DNA from: Lentisphaeria bacterium
Lineage (GTDB): Bacteria; Verrucomicrobiota; Lentisphaeria; Victivallales; UBA1829
DNA: 27,648 nt
Direction of reading: 5' to 3'
Assembly (NCBI GenBank): GCA_019408975.1
Contig: DXVA01000014.1
Span: 439-28,086 of the forward strand
The notes beneath the pieces were generated by a model. It ran no database searches, had not been told where the DNA came from, and was given only the letters and a program-made list of their open reading frames with translations. Made by a program: the position numbers and the translations under genes. Positions 1 through 10,300 of this stretch are shown piece after piece (position 1 is the first letter of the stretch; every line of letters begins with the position of its first letter).

Positions 1-3000
1 GTCATCCGGTCGGCGCACAAAGCCTCCGGCAAAGCCTGTTCGATATTCTTTTTTTCATTCGGCGCCACTGTGATCTGTTCCACTTTCCCGTTTACAATCA
101 TCTCCCCGCGGAACTCCCGCGACAGCAGATTGCTCAATTCGATATGGAAACGATCCGGCGCAGTCGGGCGCATGGACATTTCCAGAGGCAGCTGATCGCT
201 TCCGCTGACGGGAGACGCTCCGGTAAATGCCTTTGCCATCTCCGCCAGTGTTCCCGGTTTGCCCCTGAAAAACATCGGGAACGGCCCAACGGCAAAACGC
301 AGTCTTCCATCCGCTCCGATCGCAGGACGGCGGGCGCTTTCCATAAAATCAAAAATCTCAGGCGGATTCTTTCCGAAATCCGCAGAAACGATCATGGACG
401 GAATCGCGCCGCTGTCCATTCTCGGATCGTGACTCCAAACCGCCGCCACCGGACGCTTCTGCGCGTCTTCAAACAGATAACAGCGCACGTAGGGAGCAAA
501 ACGGATATCCTGCCTGAAACGGGAATCCCCAAGCAGGCGCGCCAGCGTGTTGACGGCTTTCTGCATGGCGAACGGCGTCAGGCTGGTATCCATGCCGAAT
601 GTCCTTGAACTGACCAGCGCCAGCGTGACAAAGGAAACTCTGTCGCTGTATTTCAGAGCAGTCAGCCATGTACGCGCATCGTGGGCCGCGCTGATCTTCT
701 CTGTCCATCCCATATCATAAGAAAGCGGACCGTAAATCCAGTTGTTGATTCCGTTCCACTGGGACTTGTAAAGCCCCCACTGGGGAACGCTGTAAAGATT
801 GTAATAACCACCTTCCGGCAGGAAAAGCTGTTTTCCTTCATAGCCGTATTTATCCATGATTTTCAGAATGGAAGCAAGATCGGAGTCGAGATCGGGGCTC
901 TCCGGCGATTCTCTGTAAATGTGGATTGCCAGCAAATCGAATTTTACACGGCCGTCAACAGCCTTCAGGAAACGTTCCAGCGAAAGAATGCCGCTTTGGG
1001 GCGAAGCATTGCACGGGATCTGTCCGCCGACCACCTGCGCTTCGGGATTGGCTTTCTTCACGGCTTTGTAAAATGCGATCTGCAATGTTACGTATTTGCT
1101 GAATTCCTCATCCGATGCGGAAAGTCCGGCAAATGCGGGAGCCGCCGCGTCGTCTTCGCCGCTCATCGACCAGCGCTTGACCCACGGAAACGCCTTGACT
1201 CTTGTCTGCACTGCGGCATCGAAGCGCTTCAGGTAATCCTCCGTCAGTTTTCCCTCGGGATTTTCATCGCGGAAATCCTTGATCAGAGGTTCCGCACGGT
1301 CATGCCTCCTGTTCATGGCGGCATTAGGATAAATCCAGAAGTGGCTCCGGTTTGTTTTCCCGCGCGTGCACATCGCCGTGTGCGAGATATCCATGCCGAA
1401 CTTCCGGTACATATCCGCGGTCTCCTTGAATTCCTGATGGAACCAGCCTTTGCCGCCCATGCCGAGCTGCCTGCACCGCTGAAGTATTGCGGGAAAATCC
1501 GCCTGCGAGGAGAGATAGTTGTAATCAATGCAGAACAGATTTTTCAGGCGGTGGGTGTTGTTCATGAAGTCCATGACGGAAAAACGGTGAAAATCGTAGG
1601 TCTTCTTTCCGTTTTCCAGCTCATAATCAGCCCGGACGACAAAAACGCCGCGATCCGTCTTCAAGTCCGGCAGCCCGATTTCGCTTCCGTTCTGAAACGT
1701 GAATTCTTTCCGATAAACGACGTTGCCGAAAAAATCCCTGACGGAAAGTTTCCCTTTCCCGGGAGCCTCGGCAAACACTTTCAGGCGCGCCTGTAAAGGT
1801 TTGCCGGATTCAGTGAAATTATCTTCCGCCGAAGTCAGCAGAGCCGATTCCACGGGGCGGTTCACATAAGCGGTGGCGACGGAACCGCGTTCCAGCTGCA
1901 TTCCGTCGATCCACACTTCCCCGTCGCCGGTCGGAGAAGTTACGTTCATGCTGAAAACCAGGGGCATGTCGAAAGGGACTTTGACAGGCAGGACGATTCT
2001 CTGCCAGTCGCTGCCCACCTCCGCTCTGGTCTTTGCCAGGGAAATCCAGCGGTCCCCGCCCTGTTTCACATCATTCGGCATACAGGTTTTCGCCGCCCAG
2101 ACAGAGATATCCTGCCCTTTCCGGTTCCCTTTCACATAACAGCTGAAAACATAATCGCCCGGTTCCACGGGCACCGGAAAAATACTGACGTCTCCCGCCT
2201 CGTGAATTCCCCGCCAGTCGCCGCGCCGACTCTTGCTCCAGCTGGGCAGGCGCAGGCTGTGTTTCCCGAATTTTGCAACACTGCCGTCGATGACCGAAGC
2301 TCCCTTTTCCCATTTTTCAGGAGTTCCGGCAAAGCCCTGATAAGTGATCCAGCAGCCATTGCCGGCGCCCTGTTCAAAAGAAGGATTCGACAGGAGATTT
2401 TTGCACGCGTCACGGTCATAGACCGTCAACGCCTCCAGCTTCTGCCAATCCTGTCCGGCATAAGTTTTGCCGCTTTCGACCACGGTGCCGCTGCGCAGAT
2501 CAAGTTTGAACTTGATTGTGCGTCCCGCCTCCCGCAGAGGGCGGAACTGGACATTAAAACGGTTCAACCCGGTAAATGCGTTGATGAAAGCTCTGGAGAC
2601 GGGAATGACTGAAAAAAGATACTCCGGGCGGTCATCGAAGAAATTCATGACATCAATTTTCTGCCACGTGGAAAACAGCCGCTTTCCGTTGTCCACGGGA
2701 ATGACGAAACGTTCCTTCTTTTTTCCCATCTGATATTCAAACGTATGTCCCTGCGCAACCTTCAGCGGAATGTTCAGAAAAAGACTTTCATCGCCGATCA
2801 GAGCGCTGTCCTCCGGCACCGTCTCCAGTTTCAGTTCAATTTCCAGAAGCCCGTCCGGCAGCAGACGCGCCGCCTGCAAAAATTTTGCACTGCGTTTTCC
2901 GTCCGGTGTCAGTTTGCATGTTCCGCGCAGTTCAAATGCGTTATTGCCGAATTATTGAGGACAAAGATTTCTTCCCCTCCGACCAGCATCCGCCAGCTTC

Positions 3001-3202
3001 CGTTTTCCGTAATTTCCAGCGAGCGGCTGCCGGAAATGATCCGGTTTCCCTTGATTTCAGGAGTGAAATTACGAATTTCCTTTTTTTCCGTCTTTGCCGC
3101 AAACGGCGCCGGCGTCACCTGATCGCTGGGCAGCTCCGCGGCGCATACACTCACTCCCAACACCAGCAGGACTCCCCCCGTCAACATTGATTTTTTCATC
3201 AT
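1..3202 (-). CDS. Secreted GH-A-like glycosidase with carbohydrate-binding module, 3' end outside window, apparent frameshift
   Basis: The protein begins with a signal peptide (MMKKSMLTGG..., cleavage near CAAE) after a purine-rich ribosome site. Its first frame ends at a stop at 2909-2911. From about 2950 leftwards another frame is open; I spot-translated it in many places down to base 3 and found no stop, giving about 980 residues. Read together they form one protein. A beta-rich N-terminal region is followed at about 2415-1860 by a module opening NLLSNPSFEQG and ending with a W-I-D-G-M-Q-L-E motif, typical of CBM4/9-like folds. A barrel-like catalytic region lies at about 1560-600. Two candidate acidic sites are the E in SGEDD (about 1150-1175) and the E in FLPEGG (about 800-830), spaced as acid/base and nucleophile of clan GH-A. 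It is the last visible gene of the leftward operon (55 bp after its neighbour). The exact family is unknown to me. The frameshift could be a real lesion or a base error. Confidence 0.75.
2909..2954 (-). other. Apparent -1 frameshift site in the large glycosidase gene
   Basis: The signal-peptide frame stops at 2909-2911 (tca on the plus strand). The frame of the remaining protein is blocked upstream by a stop at 2952-2954 (tta). The change of frame must therefore fall between these two points. One extra G in the CGG at 2947-2949 would give ...LNNSGNNAFELRG... and fuse both halves into a smooth sequence. No X-XXY-YYZ slippery heptamer is evident there, so programmed frameshifting is unlikely. 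Confidence 0.7.
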
Positions 3203-3257
3203 CTGTCTCTTCCTCTTCTCTTGTTATTCAACTATTTTCAGTCTGCACACTCCGTTG

Positions 3258-4304
3258 TCACCGTTGATTCAGCAGATAACTTCTGATCGTTTCCGCCTGC
3301 TCCGGCCATTTTTTGATTTCCCGGTCTCCAAGAATCACGACTCCCTCAATTAATCCCGCCGTCAGGTATTCACGTGCCTTGTCCAGCTCATAAACCAGCA
3401 GTTCCGGAGGTGTTCCGGCATCGCTGCGCCCGTAGTCATGAAGAAAAACTCCAAGCAGAATCGGCTTTCCGGGGAGGCTTCGGCGGCAAAGCTCAATGGT
3501 TTCGTCGAAACGCAGAATCTGGTCCTTGCTCCAGATATAAAGATTGATGCCGTCAACATAAGGCAGGACATAGCGGAAATCCTTATGGTTGTGGATGAAA
3601 TCATGCTCATAGGCAACACACCACATCTTCAGTTCCGGATTGTATTTCTTCAACGCTTTGGCGCGTGCTTCAAATTTCTCCGGCAGAATGACTTTGTCAT
3701 AATCAATCATGACATCATCGCACATGGCGCCGGTAATATTCGGATATTTCAGGGAAAGTCTGCTGAGATATTCCGCGTTCTCCTCGTCCGAAGCATACGG
3801 CACATCCTTCACGATAGTGCGGCAGTTCGTATTGATCTGGCAGATCATTCTTTTATATTTGCTGTGAAGGCCGAGCATTTTTTCCGTGGTGGGACCGTAA
3901 ACATATACCACATTTTCAGCGTTGAAATAATCCGCGCCTCTGATCAGGGTGTCCTCCGCCATCGTCCCTCCCCATGCGGGAGTGGGACCGCCCCAGACCC
4001 AGAGATTGTCTCCGCCCAGTTTGACAAATCCGGAGGTGTCAAGTTTCGGCGCAGTGGCAAGAACTTTCAGGATCACTTCATTGAAAGCCGAATTTTCAGG
4101 TTCGATTTCTCCGACCCATTCCATATCGAACGGAGTGATCAGCGGATCGTCCTCGACATATCCCGGCGGACGCGGCGCCGCGGTTGCCGAACGGAGAACG
4201 GTTCTCCGTTTCCTGATCTCCTTCTTTTTTTCATTCAGCCGTTCCGCCGCCAGGCTCAGTTCGTGGAGTTGGTCCTCCGTCGGCGCAAATTTTGTCACAT
4301 CCAT
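3258..4304 (-). CDS. Uncharacterised cytoplasmic barrel-like protein, paralogue of the gene at 5563-6375
   Basis: This is a 348-residue protein without signal peptide or membrane segments. The start is set by AAGGAG six bases before the ATG. I do not recognise a named family. After a basic helical N-terminus (residues 15-40), the body has alternating strand/helix segments that suggest an (alpha/beta) barrel. It shares an ordered set of motifs with the other small protein in this operon: D-N-L-W-V-W-G (99-105), Y-P-N-I-T-G followed by D-D (187-197), W-C-V-A-Y-E-H-D (228-235), Y-I-W (256-258) and G-L-I-E-G-V-V-I-L-G (317-326). The paired aspartates and the YEHD position are candidates for an active site. 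It lies 31 bp after the SGNH esterase gene and 55 bp before the large glycosidase, so it probably works on the same substrate. A glycosidase-like or sugar-binding role is inference only. Confidence 0.8.
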   Translation of the reverse strand: MDVTKFAPTEDQLHELSLAAERLNEKKKEIRKRRTVLRSATAAPRPPGYVEDDPLITPFDMEWVGEIEPENSAFNEVILKVLATAPKLDTSGFVKLGGDNLWVWGGPTPAWGGTMAEDTLIRGADYFNAENVVYVYGPTTEKMLGLHSKYKRMICQINTNCRTIVKDVPYASDEENAEYLSRLSLKYPNITGAMCDDVMIDYDKVILPEKFEARAKALKKYNPELKMWCVAYEHDFIHNHKDFRYVLPYVDGINLYIWSKDQILRFDETIELCRRSLPGKPILLGVFLHDYGRSDAGTPPELLVYELDKAREYLTAGLIEGVVILGDREIKKWPEQAETIRSYLLNQR

Positions 4305-4335
4305 TTTCCACTCCTTTCCGTGAGAACTCTTTGTT

Positions 4336-5541
4336 TCATTCAGCCCGGATGATTGAATCTGCCACGGTTCCGCCGATCACCTGGTGCCCGGCGGCATTCG
4401 GATGAAGCAGATCCGCCAGAAGGCTTGCGACCTTCTCTCTGCCGAGAGCGCGCATCGCACCGTAAAGATCACAGACCGGCAGTCCGCGCCTGTGCCCAAT
4501 TTCTTTCACCGCATCCGCATAATCGTCCATCATATCCCAGCGGTAATATTTTCCGGGAACCGCATTGATCAGCAGAATCGCGCTTCTGCCCTGTGTCTTC
4601 GCAATCAGGCGCCCGATATACTCGTTGAACTGCATCGCATAAGAAGCACAACTCTTTCCGGTGCTTTTATCATTCGTCCCGATCAGAATCGTAATCAGGT
4701 CCGGCGGGGTGTTCCCGATATCGCGTTCCATCCAGTTCAGGAGATCGATCAGCGTGGCTCCGCCGACGGCATGTGCGGATACGGTGATCCTGTCGTTCCC
4801 GAACTGCTTCCGCAGTTTTTCCTGCATGGCGGCACTGTAGGATTCCGTCTGCGGGCTGCGGAGCCGCGCGCCTGCCGTGATGGAGTCTCCGACCGAGACG
4901 ACATTTACGGCTTTCCCCTCTTTCATATTCTTCACGACATCCCGTATTGCGCGCGCCTTCCCGTTATGGCCCGCATACTTCGCCGCCGCATCCTCGACCA
5001 GTCTGATATCCGCGACACTGTATTGGTGCGCGGCAACCGGCGCATTGAAATATCCGATTTTCCATTTATTTCCGATCCCGAGAAAATCAATGCCTTCGGG
5101 AGTCAGCCCGCCCCTGCCGTTGATCTTGCCGACGTTCCAGCTCCAGACCGGATTCATGTCCTCCCATGCGACTTTATATTCGGTCCATTCCTTGTTTTCA
5201 AGCGGAAAATGCCAGGAAAAACACCATCCCCAGCGCTGCCCGATGCTGATGCTCCCGAAATTTCCGGAACCGTCGCCTTTGACTTTGAATGAAATTCCGT
5301 TGAAGTTCCTCCCCTGGTTCCGGTACTGCCCGAACTTTGCGGGAAGCATCCGGTAGATGCCGCCCGGCGCGTGAATCGTAATGCCGGGACGGTCCGTTGT
5401 CTTTTCAAATTTCGTATTCGGAGTATAAGAGTCGGATTTCCATGCGGAAAGATCGGTGAAATCTTCCAGCGGCATGGTTGCGGCGCAAAGCGTCAGGGAA
5501 TCCAGCAATGCGAATAAGATTGCGGCTGTCCGTTTTTTCAT
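4336..5541 (-). CDS. Secreted SGNH/GDSL-type esterase with N-terminal beta-sandwich module
   Basis: This 401-residue protein has a signal peptide (residues 1 to about 21, ending CAAT). Residues 25-185 resemble a galactose-binding-like or carbohydrate-binding beta sandwich. The C-terminal half is an SGNH hydrolase with all blocks visible: block I V-G-D-S-I-T-A-G (catalytic Ser220), block II glycine in A-V-G-G-A (260-261), block III I-G-T-N-D (Asn290), and block V D-L-L-H-P (Asp377 and His380). Such enzymes remove acetyl or other acyl groups from polysaccharides, and secretion fits that role. AGGAG seven bases before the ATG supports the start. It sits 21 bp after the upstream gene and 31 bp before the next, clearly in the operon. 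The particular ester bond cannot be told from sequence. Confidence 0.92.
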   Translation of the reverse strand: MKKRTAAILFALLDSLTLCAATMPLEDFTDLSAWKSDSYTPNTKFEKTTDRPGITIHAPGGIYRMLPAKFGQYRNQGRNFNGISFKVKGDGSGNFGSISIGQRWGWCFSWHFPLENKEWTEYKVAWEDMNPVWSWNVGKINGRGGLTPEGIDFLGIGNKWKIGYFNAPVAAHQYSVADIRLVEDAAAKYAGHNGKARAIRDVVKNMKEGKAVNVVSVGDSITAGARLRSPQTESYSAAMQEKLRKQFGNDRITVSAHAVGGATLIDLLNWMERDIGNTPPDLITILIGTNDKSTGKSCASYAMQFNEYIGRLIAKTQGRSAILLINAVPGKYYRWDMMDDYADAVKEIGHRRGLPVCDLYGAMRALGREKVASLLADLLHPNAAGHQVIGGTVADSIIRAE

Positions 5542-5562
5542 TTGTAATCTCCTGCAAGATGG

Positions 5563-6375
5563 TTATTTTTCCGGAATGACCCGTTCCGCATGTTCCGCAA
5601 TCCAGCGGCGCGTCCACTCCACTTCCGGTATTCCGAGATCCGCAATACAGTTGGAACAGAAGATGATGCCTTCGATCTTTCCGTCCATGACGTATTTCAG
5701 GCAGACTTCGCATTGATGCTCCATCTGTTCCGGCGTCAGCGGCTTCGATTCTCCGTAATTCCACATATAGCATCCGGCGAAACGCCTTTTCCCGGGCGTC
5801 ATCGCAATGACCGTATCAAGATTCTCCTCCAGACAGTCCAGCGTTCTTCCATGCCATGTCCAGAACGTCACCACATCGCACTCCTCAAGATACGGCTTGA
5901 CCTCCGGCGAAATCTCATGCGCATAGAGCACGACCCACAGATCAAGGCGCCGCCCGATCTCATGATGAAGCCTTTCACGGAAGAGTGCGACATCCGCCGG
6001 GGAGAAAAGTTCCCTGCGGCGCGCATTGAGGAAATCATCCAGCACACCGCCCGTCACATTCGGATATTTCCGCGCCTGATTGAGAACCTCCTCCAGATCG
6101 CCGAGTTTGGCGTCGGTCCGCGACGAACCGCCGGAACCGACCACGGACCATACCACCTGTTTCAAGTGTTTCAGAGCTTCGGACTCCGGGTCGAACGGCG
6201 GAGGCGGAAGATTTTCCATCACCACACGGCAGCAGTTCGGAATCCCCAGAAATTCACACCCCTCCGCCGGAGTCATCCGGTTGGTTCCCGGAAGCCGGTA
6301 ACGGTTGTTGCTTTCTCTGTGATGCGATCCGGGGGATTGTCCCCAGAGCCATAACCTGTCACGAAGTCTTGTCAT
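5563..6375 (-). CDS. Uncharacterised cytoplasmic barrel-like protein, first gene of the leftward operon
   Basis: I start this 270-residue protein at MTRLRDRLWLWG. AAGGA lies seven bases before that ATG. An in-frame ATG further upstream (6409-6411) has no ribosome site and lies at the expected transcription start. The protein has no signal peptide. It shares motifs in the same order with the 348-residue protein two genes downstream: D-R-L-W-L-W-G (6-12), Y-P-N-V-T-G then D-D (104-114), W-V-V-L-Y-A-H-E (147-154), F-W-T-W (171-174) and G-K-I-E-G-I-I-F (232-239). It lacks the first 90 or so residues of the paralogue. I cannot name a family; the layout suggests a compact barrel. The gene is followed after 21 bp by the secreted esterase. 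A role in sensing or processing the substrate of this operon is inferred from context only. Confidence 0.8.
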   Translation of the reverse strand: MTRLRDRLWLWGQSPGSHHRESNNRYRLPGTNRMTPAEGCEFLGIPNCCRVVMENLPPPPFDPESEALKHLKQVVWSVVGSGGSSRTDAKLGDLEEVLNQARKYPNVTGGVLDDFLNARRRELFSPADVALFRERLHHEIGRRLDLWVVLYAHEISPEVKPYLEECDVVTFWTWHGRTLDCLEENLDTVIAMTPGKRRFAGCYMWNYGESKPLTPEQMEHQCEVCLKYVMDGKIEGIIFCSNCIADLGIPEVEWTRRWIAEHAERVIPEK

Positions 6376-6416
6376 TGAAAAATCCTTATTTTTAAAAACT
6401 GCTCTTTGCATTTTTA

Positions 6417-6444
6417 ATTATAAATGATATTATTGCTTTGACAA
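6417..6444 (-). promoter_or_regulatory. Sigma70-type promoter of the leftward four-gene operon
   Basis: On the minus strand TTGTCA (6439-6444) is followed after 16 bases by a perfect TATAAT (6417-6422). Transcription would start near 6410, leaving a leader of about 35 bases before the ATG at 6375. This placement argues against the upstream ATG at 6411. Confidence 0.6.
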
Positions 6445-6473
6445 TACCATATTTCAGATATTTTGATGTCAAA
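6437..6473. promoter_or_regulatory. Inverted repeat in the divergent promoter region, possible operator
   Basis: TTTGACA (6437-6443) and TGTCAAA (6467-6473) form perfect 7-bp arms separated by 23 bp. The left arm overlaps the -35 box of the leftward operon and also reads TTGACA towards the AraC gene at 6516. It is a candidate binding site for that regulator. Widely spaced inverted arms can also arise simply from two opposed -35 boxes. Confidence 0.35.
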
Positions 6474-6515
6474 AACTAGAAAAACAGGCATATTCTACAG
6501 AATCGGTAAAAAAAG

Positions 6516-7373
6516 ATGATCGACATCATAAGAAAAGCGAAAATTGTAATGGAAGTTGCGCGGAAACAGACGCTGGACAGACGCTGGCAGACAAGAAATT
6601 TCAATCCGGTGCGTCTGGTCATTCCGTTTACGCGCCTCTATTTTCCGCTTGCGGGCGAAGGTTATATGATGTATTCAGGGAAACGATATCATCTGCGCCC
6701 CGGATTCCTTTTTCTGATTCCCCCCTATGCGCCGGTGGAGGTCTCCTGTCCGGAACGGCTCGTGAAATACTGGACGCATTTCAATGTGTTCATGGCAGAT
6801 TCCGAGGTTGATCTGTTCAACATCGTAAACACCGTCAACGAACTGCCGGTGCCGGATGAGAGAGAATACTGTACTCTTTTTGAACATCTTACAAAATGGT
6901 ATCCGACGTCCCATTGTGAAAAGTATTACAAAGTTCCCCCGCTTGCGGAATTCGAGGCGCAGTCGGCACTGCATCTCCTGCTGGAACCCTTTTATGAAAA
7001 CATCCTTTCCAATACGAAAAATCTGGACCGGAGTAATCTGCGCCTTGTCAAACTGCTGAATTACATCGAAAAGAATCTGGACCGTGAACTGACTCTGAAA
7101 CAGCTCGCAGCACTCGTTCACCTGAATCCGACCTATCTCTCCAATCTGTTCAGCGAAAAATTCGGAATCTCCCTGATTCAATACTGCAACAACCGCCGGA
7201 TCGTGCGCGCAACGGATCTCCTGATTCATACGGATTATTCCATCGAAGAAATCGCATGGCGGCAGGGCGCGGAAAGCACAGCCGCATTCTCCCGTCTTTT
7301 CAAACGGCATGTGGGCTGTTCTCCGGTCCGGTTCCGCCAGCTCAAACAGGGCGGAAATACCAGGCCGGAGTAA
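6516..7373 (+). CDS. AraC/XylS-family transcriptional regulator
   Basis: This 285-residue regulator has an N-terminal cupin-like sensing domain (about residues 35-110, with G-E-G-Y and R-P-G-F-L-F-L-I-P-P as in sugar-sensing AraC proteins). The C-terminus carries the two helix-turn-helix units of the AraC DNA-binding domain (about 193-215, L-K-Q-L-A-A-L-V-H-L-N-P-T-Y-L-S, and 243-264), ending F-K-R-H-V-G-C-S-P. It is transcribed divergently from the four-gene operon with about 140 bp between start codons, so it likely controls that operon. The ribosome site before the first ATG is weak (purine-rich only), and the ATG at 6549 is an alternative start. The gene converges with the next one, with only 6 bp between stop codons and no room for a terminator. 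Confidence 0.93.
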   Translation: MIDIIRKAKIVMEVARKQTLDRRWQTRNFNPVRLVIPFTRLYFPLAGEGYMMYSGKRYHLRPGFLFLIPPYAPVEVSCPERLVKYWTHFNVFMADSEVDLFNIVNTVNELPVPDEREYCTLFEHLTKWYPTSHCEKYYKVPPLAEFEAQSALHLLLEPFYENILSNTKNLDRSNLRLVKLLNYIEKNLDRELTLKQLAALVHLNPTYLSNLFSEKFGISLIQYCNNRRIVRATDLLIHTDYSIEEIAWRQGAESTAAFSRLFKRHVGCSPVRFRQLKQGGNTRPE

Positions 7374-7379
7374 ATCACG

Positions 7380-10300
7380 TCAAGACTTTTCTCCGGATGC
7401 ATCGAGCTCAATTTCCAGCGCCGTGCCCGCGTGGTGCAGATCAAGGAAACGAGTCTCTTTCCTGCCGCATCTCCAGTGAATATGGAGATTTTTCACGCCT
7501 GTCCCGTGGAAACGGAGCCTCGCATGGTCTTCCGTGACGGAAAGAATCTCGGTATGAACTTCAAAATCCGGCTCAAGCGCCGCAAACGGAAGCAGGGTCA
7601 GGAGCAGAGGCGTTCTTTCCTGAACCTGTGTCCGGAAGGAATAACCCGGCGTATGAATCCCAACCGTTTTACCATTGCATCTCGTCCAGTCCGTATTCAG
7701 GAGCATCAGGCGCGAACAGCCGTTTTCCTCCTCCCAGCGGGTCCAGAAGACCTCTTTGGAAGGATCATCCGCATAGACCGTCCCGCGATGCTCCACGGCA
7801 AGCTTTGCAATCCATGACGCGGAAACCTTCTGAAGCCGCTCATGCCCCGGATACGCCCATGCCGTCATCAGGTAGACACACCCTTTCCCGAGCCTGTGCC
7901 GCACAACCAGCGGCTTGCCGTTTGCGGCGTCCCACGCGACAATCTCCGCTCCGCAAAGCTCCACCTCCGCAAGACGGCAGGGACCGTCCTCGTCCACGGA
8001 ACGGCTGGGAAGCGCGGAAAGCTCCGGCTCGGGAAACGCCTCATGCCCCGCGGCGTTCCATTGTCCGCTGTATTCCCCGCCGGGACCGGTCACTCTGACT
8101 CCGCAGAGCCCGGAAAGATCGCCTCCGTTCCAGAGCGCAAGATCCTTCCAGTCATGCAGGAAGTCGCGTTTCGTATGCGTGCTGAACTGCGGCAGCCCCG
8201 TAAAAAGCGTTCCGCCGTTTTCAACAAAACTGTACAATTTATCATAATCTTCGGCAATCATCGTGTTCCACCCGAGATTCAGCAGCAATTTGTAGCGCCT
8301 GAAATATCCGCTTTCCGCTTCCGCCGGCACTTCGTCGAAATCCCCGTAAGGCGTGCCGGAGAAAAAGAACCGGCGGCGGTCGTAACGCTGGCGCAGCGGG
8401 TGCGTGTTTGCGCCGGGCATCAGGACGTCCAGAAGCTGGCGGCACTTTTCCGGCTGTCCGTGTCCCCACGCGGAATCACGATTCCCGAACAGCCCCCATA
8501 CCGAGTATTCGGGAGTCTGTTCGACATCGCAGATGAAACCGTTGAACGGCGCTGCATAGCGTCCCTCAAGAAATGCGATATTGCGTTTGTTTTTTCCAGT
8601 CCGTGGATGCGTCTTGACGAAACGGTAGAAATCGCGCGTCATATCGCGCTTGCCTTTTGTGAGAGCGTCATCCCAGCTCTGGCGTTCCTCCTTGAACAAC
8701 TGGAACAGGCAGTCTTCTTCATAAATCATCGACGCCCCCATCATCCACGGCTGGAAAAGCGAAAGGAAATACATGCCGAGATGAGTTTCAAAATAAGGCT
8801 GGACCGCGTGCTGGATTGCGATATGCACCCCCCATTCGCCGGAACCGAGCGATTCCGCCGCCGGACGCGCCTGCGAACAGAGATGCTGGGTATGCGGGAC
8901 CATCGTCTCCGTGCGCAGGAAATCGGCTCCCGCAAGATAACAGTAACGGTGTCCGCCGGACGCATCCCCGAATGCCGCGCGCGGAGCCGCCTTATGAGCG
9001 CGGTCGATTTCAATCTTCAGATACTTGAGATAGTGTTCCATCGCCTCTTTCATGTCGCCGGAACTCCACGGCTCTTTCGGGTCGAATGCATAAACGGCTC
9101 CGGGCCATTCGTGCCTTCCGACACTGTGCAGGGCATCTCCGGCGGCTTTGACCAGTGCGCCGTCGTCAAAATCCGTAGCCGCCTCCACGACAATATGATG
9201 CTTCCGGCAGAATTCGCCCCAGCGCGCCATCAGCGCGGGATCGACGGGAACCGCCTCACAGGAATGCGGGTCCTTCCTCAAAAATGCGCGGAACACCACA
9301 AGATTGCCGAGACGGGTCCGCCATGTGTAGTCCAGCAGCCAGTCCATGAATCCGTTTCCATCATGCGGAACCACGGTCATATCATAGCCGACCGTCACCT
9401 GCGGCGCTTCATCAGCCAGCGCATAAACCGCCGGAATCACGCCGGAGGAATTGCCGGCTTCGACGACTGCATTCACTCCGGGACGGGATAACGTGAACTC
9501 AAAATCATTCCAGCCGGGTTGAAGCACGCAATCCGCCGATCCGCCCTGCCAGCGGATCGTGACCTCATCCGGGCAGACCGCGAAAATGCGCCCGGTCAGC
9601 GGTTCATTGACCAATGCCCACGGAGGCAGGGAAAAATCAAGGTGATTGTGCCTGCTCTGCTGGAGAATCAGACGGCTGAACAGCAGGTAAAACTGCGGAT
9701 TGCCGTTTCTGATCCCGAATGTATGCCTGCCCGGAGCCGCCTGAAAACGCACCCAGACATCTTCCAGCATCTGCATGAATTCATCATGTTCGCGGAAATA
9801 GTGGGCAAACTGCGCAATCTCTCTGCCGTCGCAGAAAAGGGTCATCGGAAAAGTATCATGAATCTGCTGCTCCTTCTCCGGCGTGTAACCGGGCGCCGCC
9901 ATGCCGACGATATGCAGGACATTCTCGACGAAATCCGTTTTTCTCTCCGGGATTTCCGCCTCGAATTCAAGTGTTTCGCCCGGAGCCAGCCATGCGGTGC
10001 GCATCCGCGCCCAGTCATGAACCGGAAGCGGAAGGTCGTCCGCCTCCCAGACCTGCTGCCCGTCTTTCGGCGCAGGGCGGAACCAGAGGTGCTTCGTGCG
10101 AGTCACGATCACATGGCAGCCGAGGTATTTCGGTCCGACGGGAAATACGATCCTGCCCTTTTCCAGAATCTCTTCTGCTGAAAAATCGAACCTGCCGGAA
10201 AGCGTAGTCAGACGGAACGTTGTATTCCCGTCCGCCTCCGCCACGAAACGGACTCCGGAAAGCCCCCTGTGTGTGCGGCTCCTCCACTTCGGTTCCGCAA

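Noticed and set aside
681..1796. 371-codon plus-strand open frame
   Set aside because: It lies opposite the large glycosidase gene, whose reading frame has clear modules and motifs. The plus-strand product is low in recognisable features.
2909..2954. Programmed -1 ribosomal frameshifting in the glycosidase gene
   Set aside because: No slippery heptamer or obvious downstream structure is seen in the window of frame change. A base loss or sequence error is simpler.
6376..6411. Upstream ATG start for the first gene of the leftward operon
   Set aside because: It has no ribosome site and falls at the expected transcription start, while the ATG at 6375 has AAGGA at good distance.
7842..9491. 549-codon plus-strand open frame
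   Set aside because: It lies opposite the 1033-residue gene. It is a compositional shadow without a ribosome site or domain.
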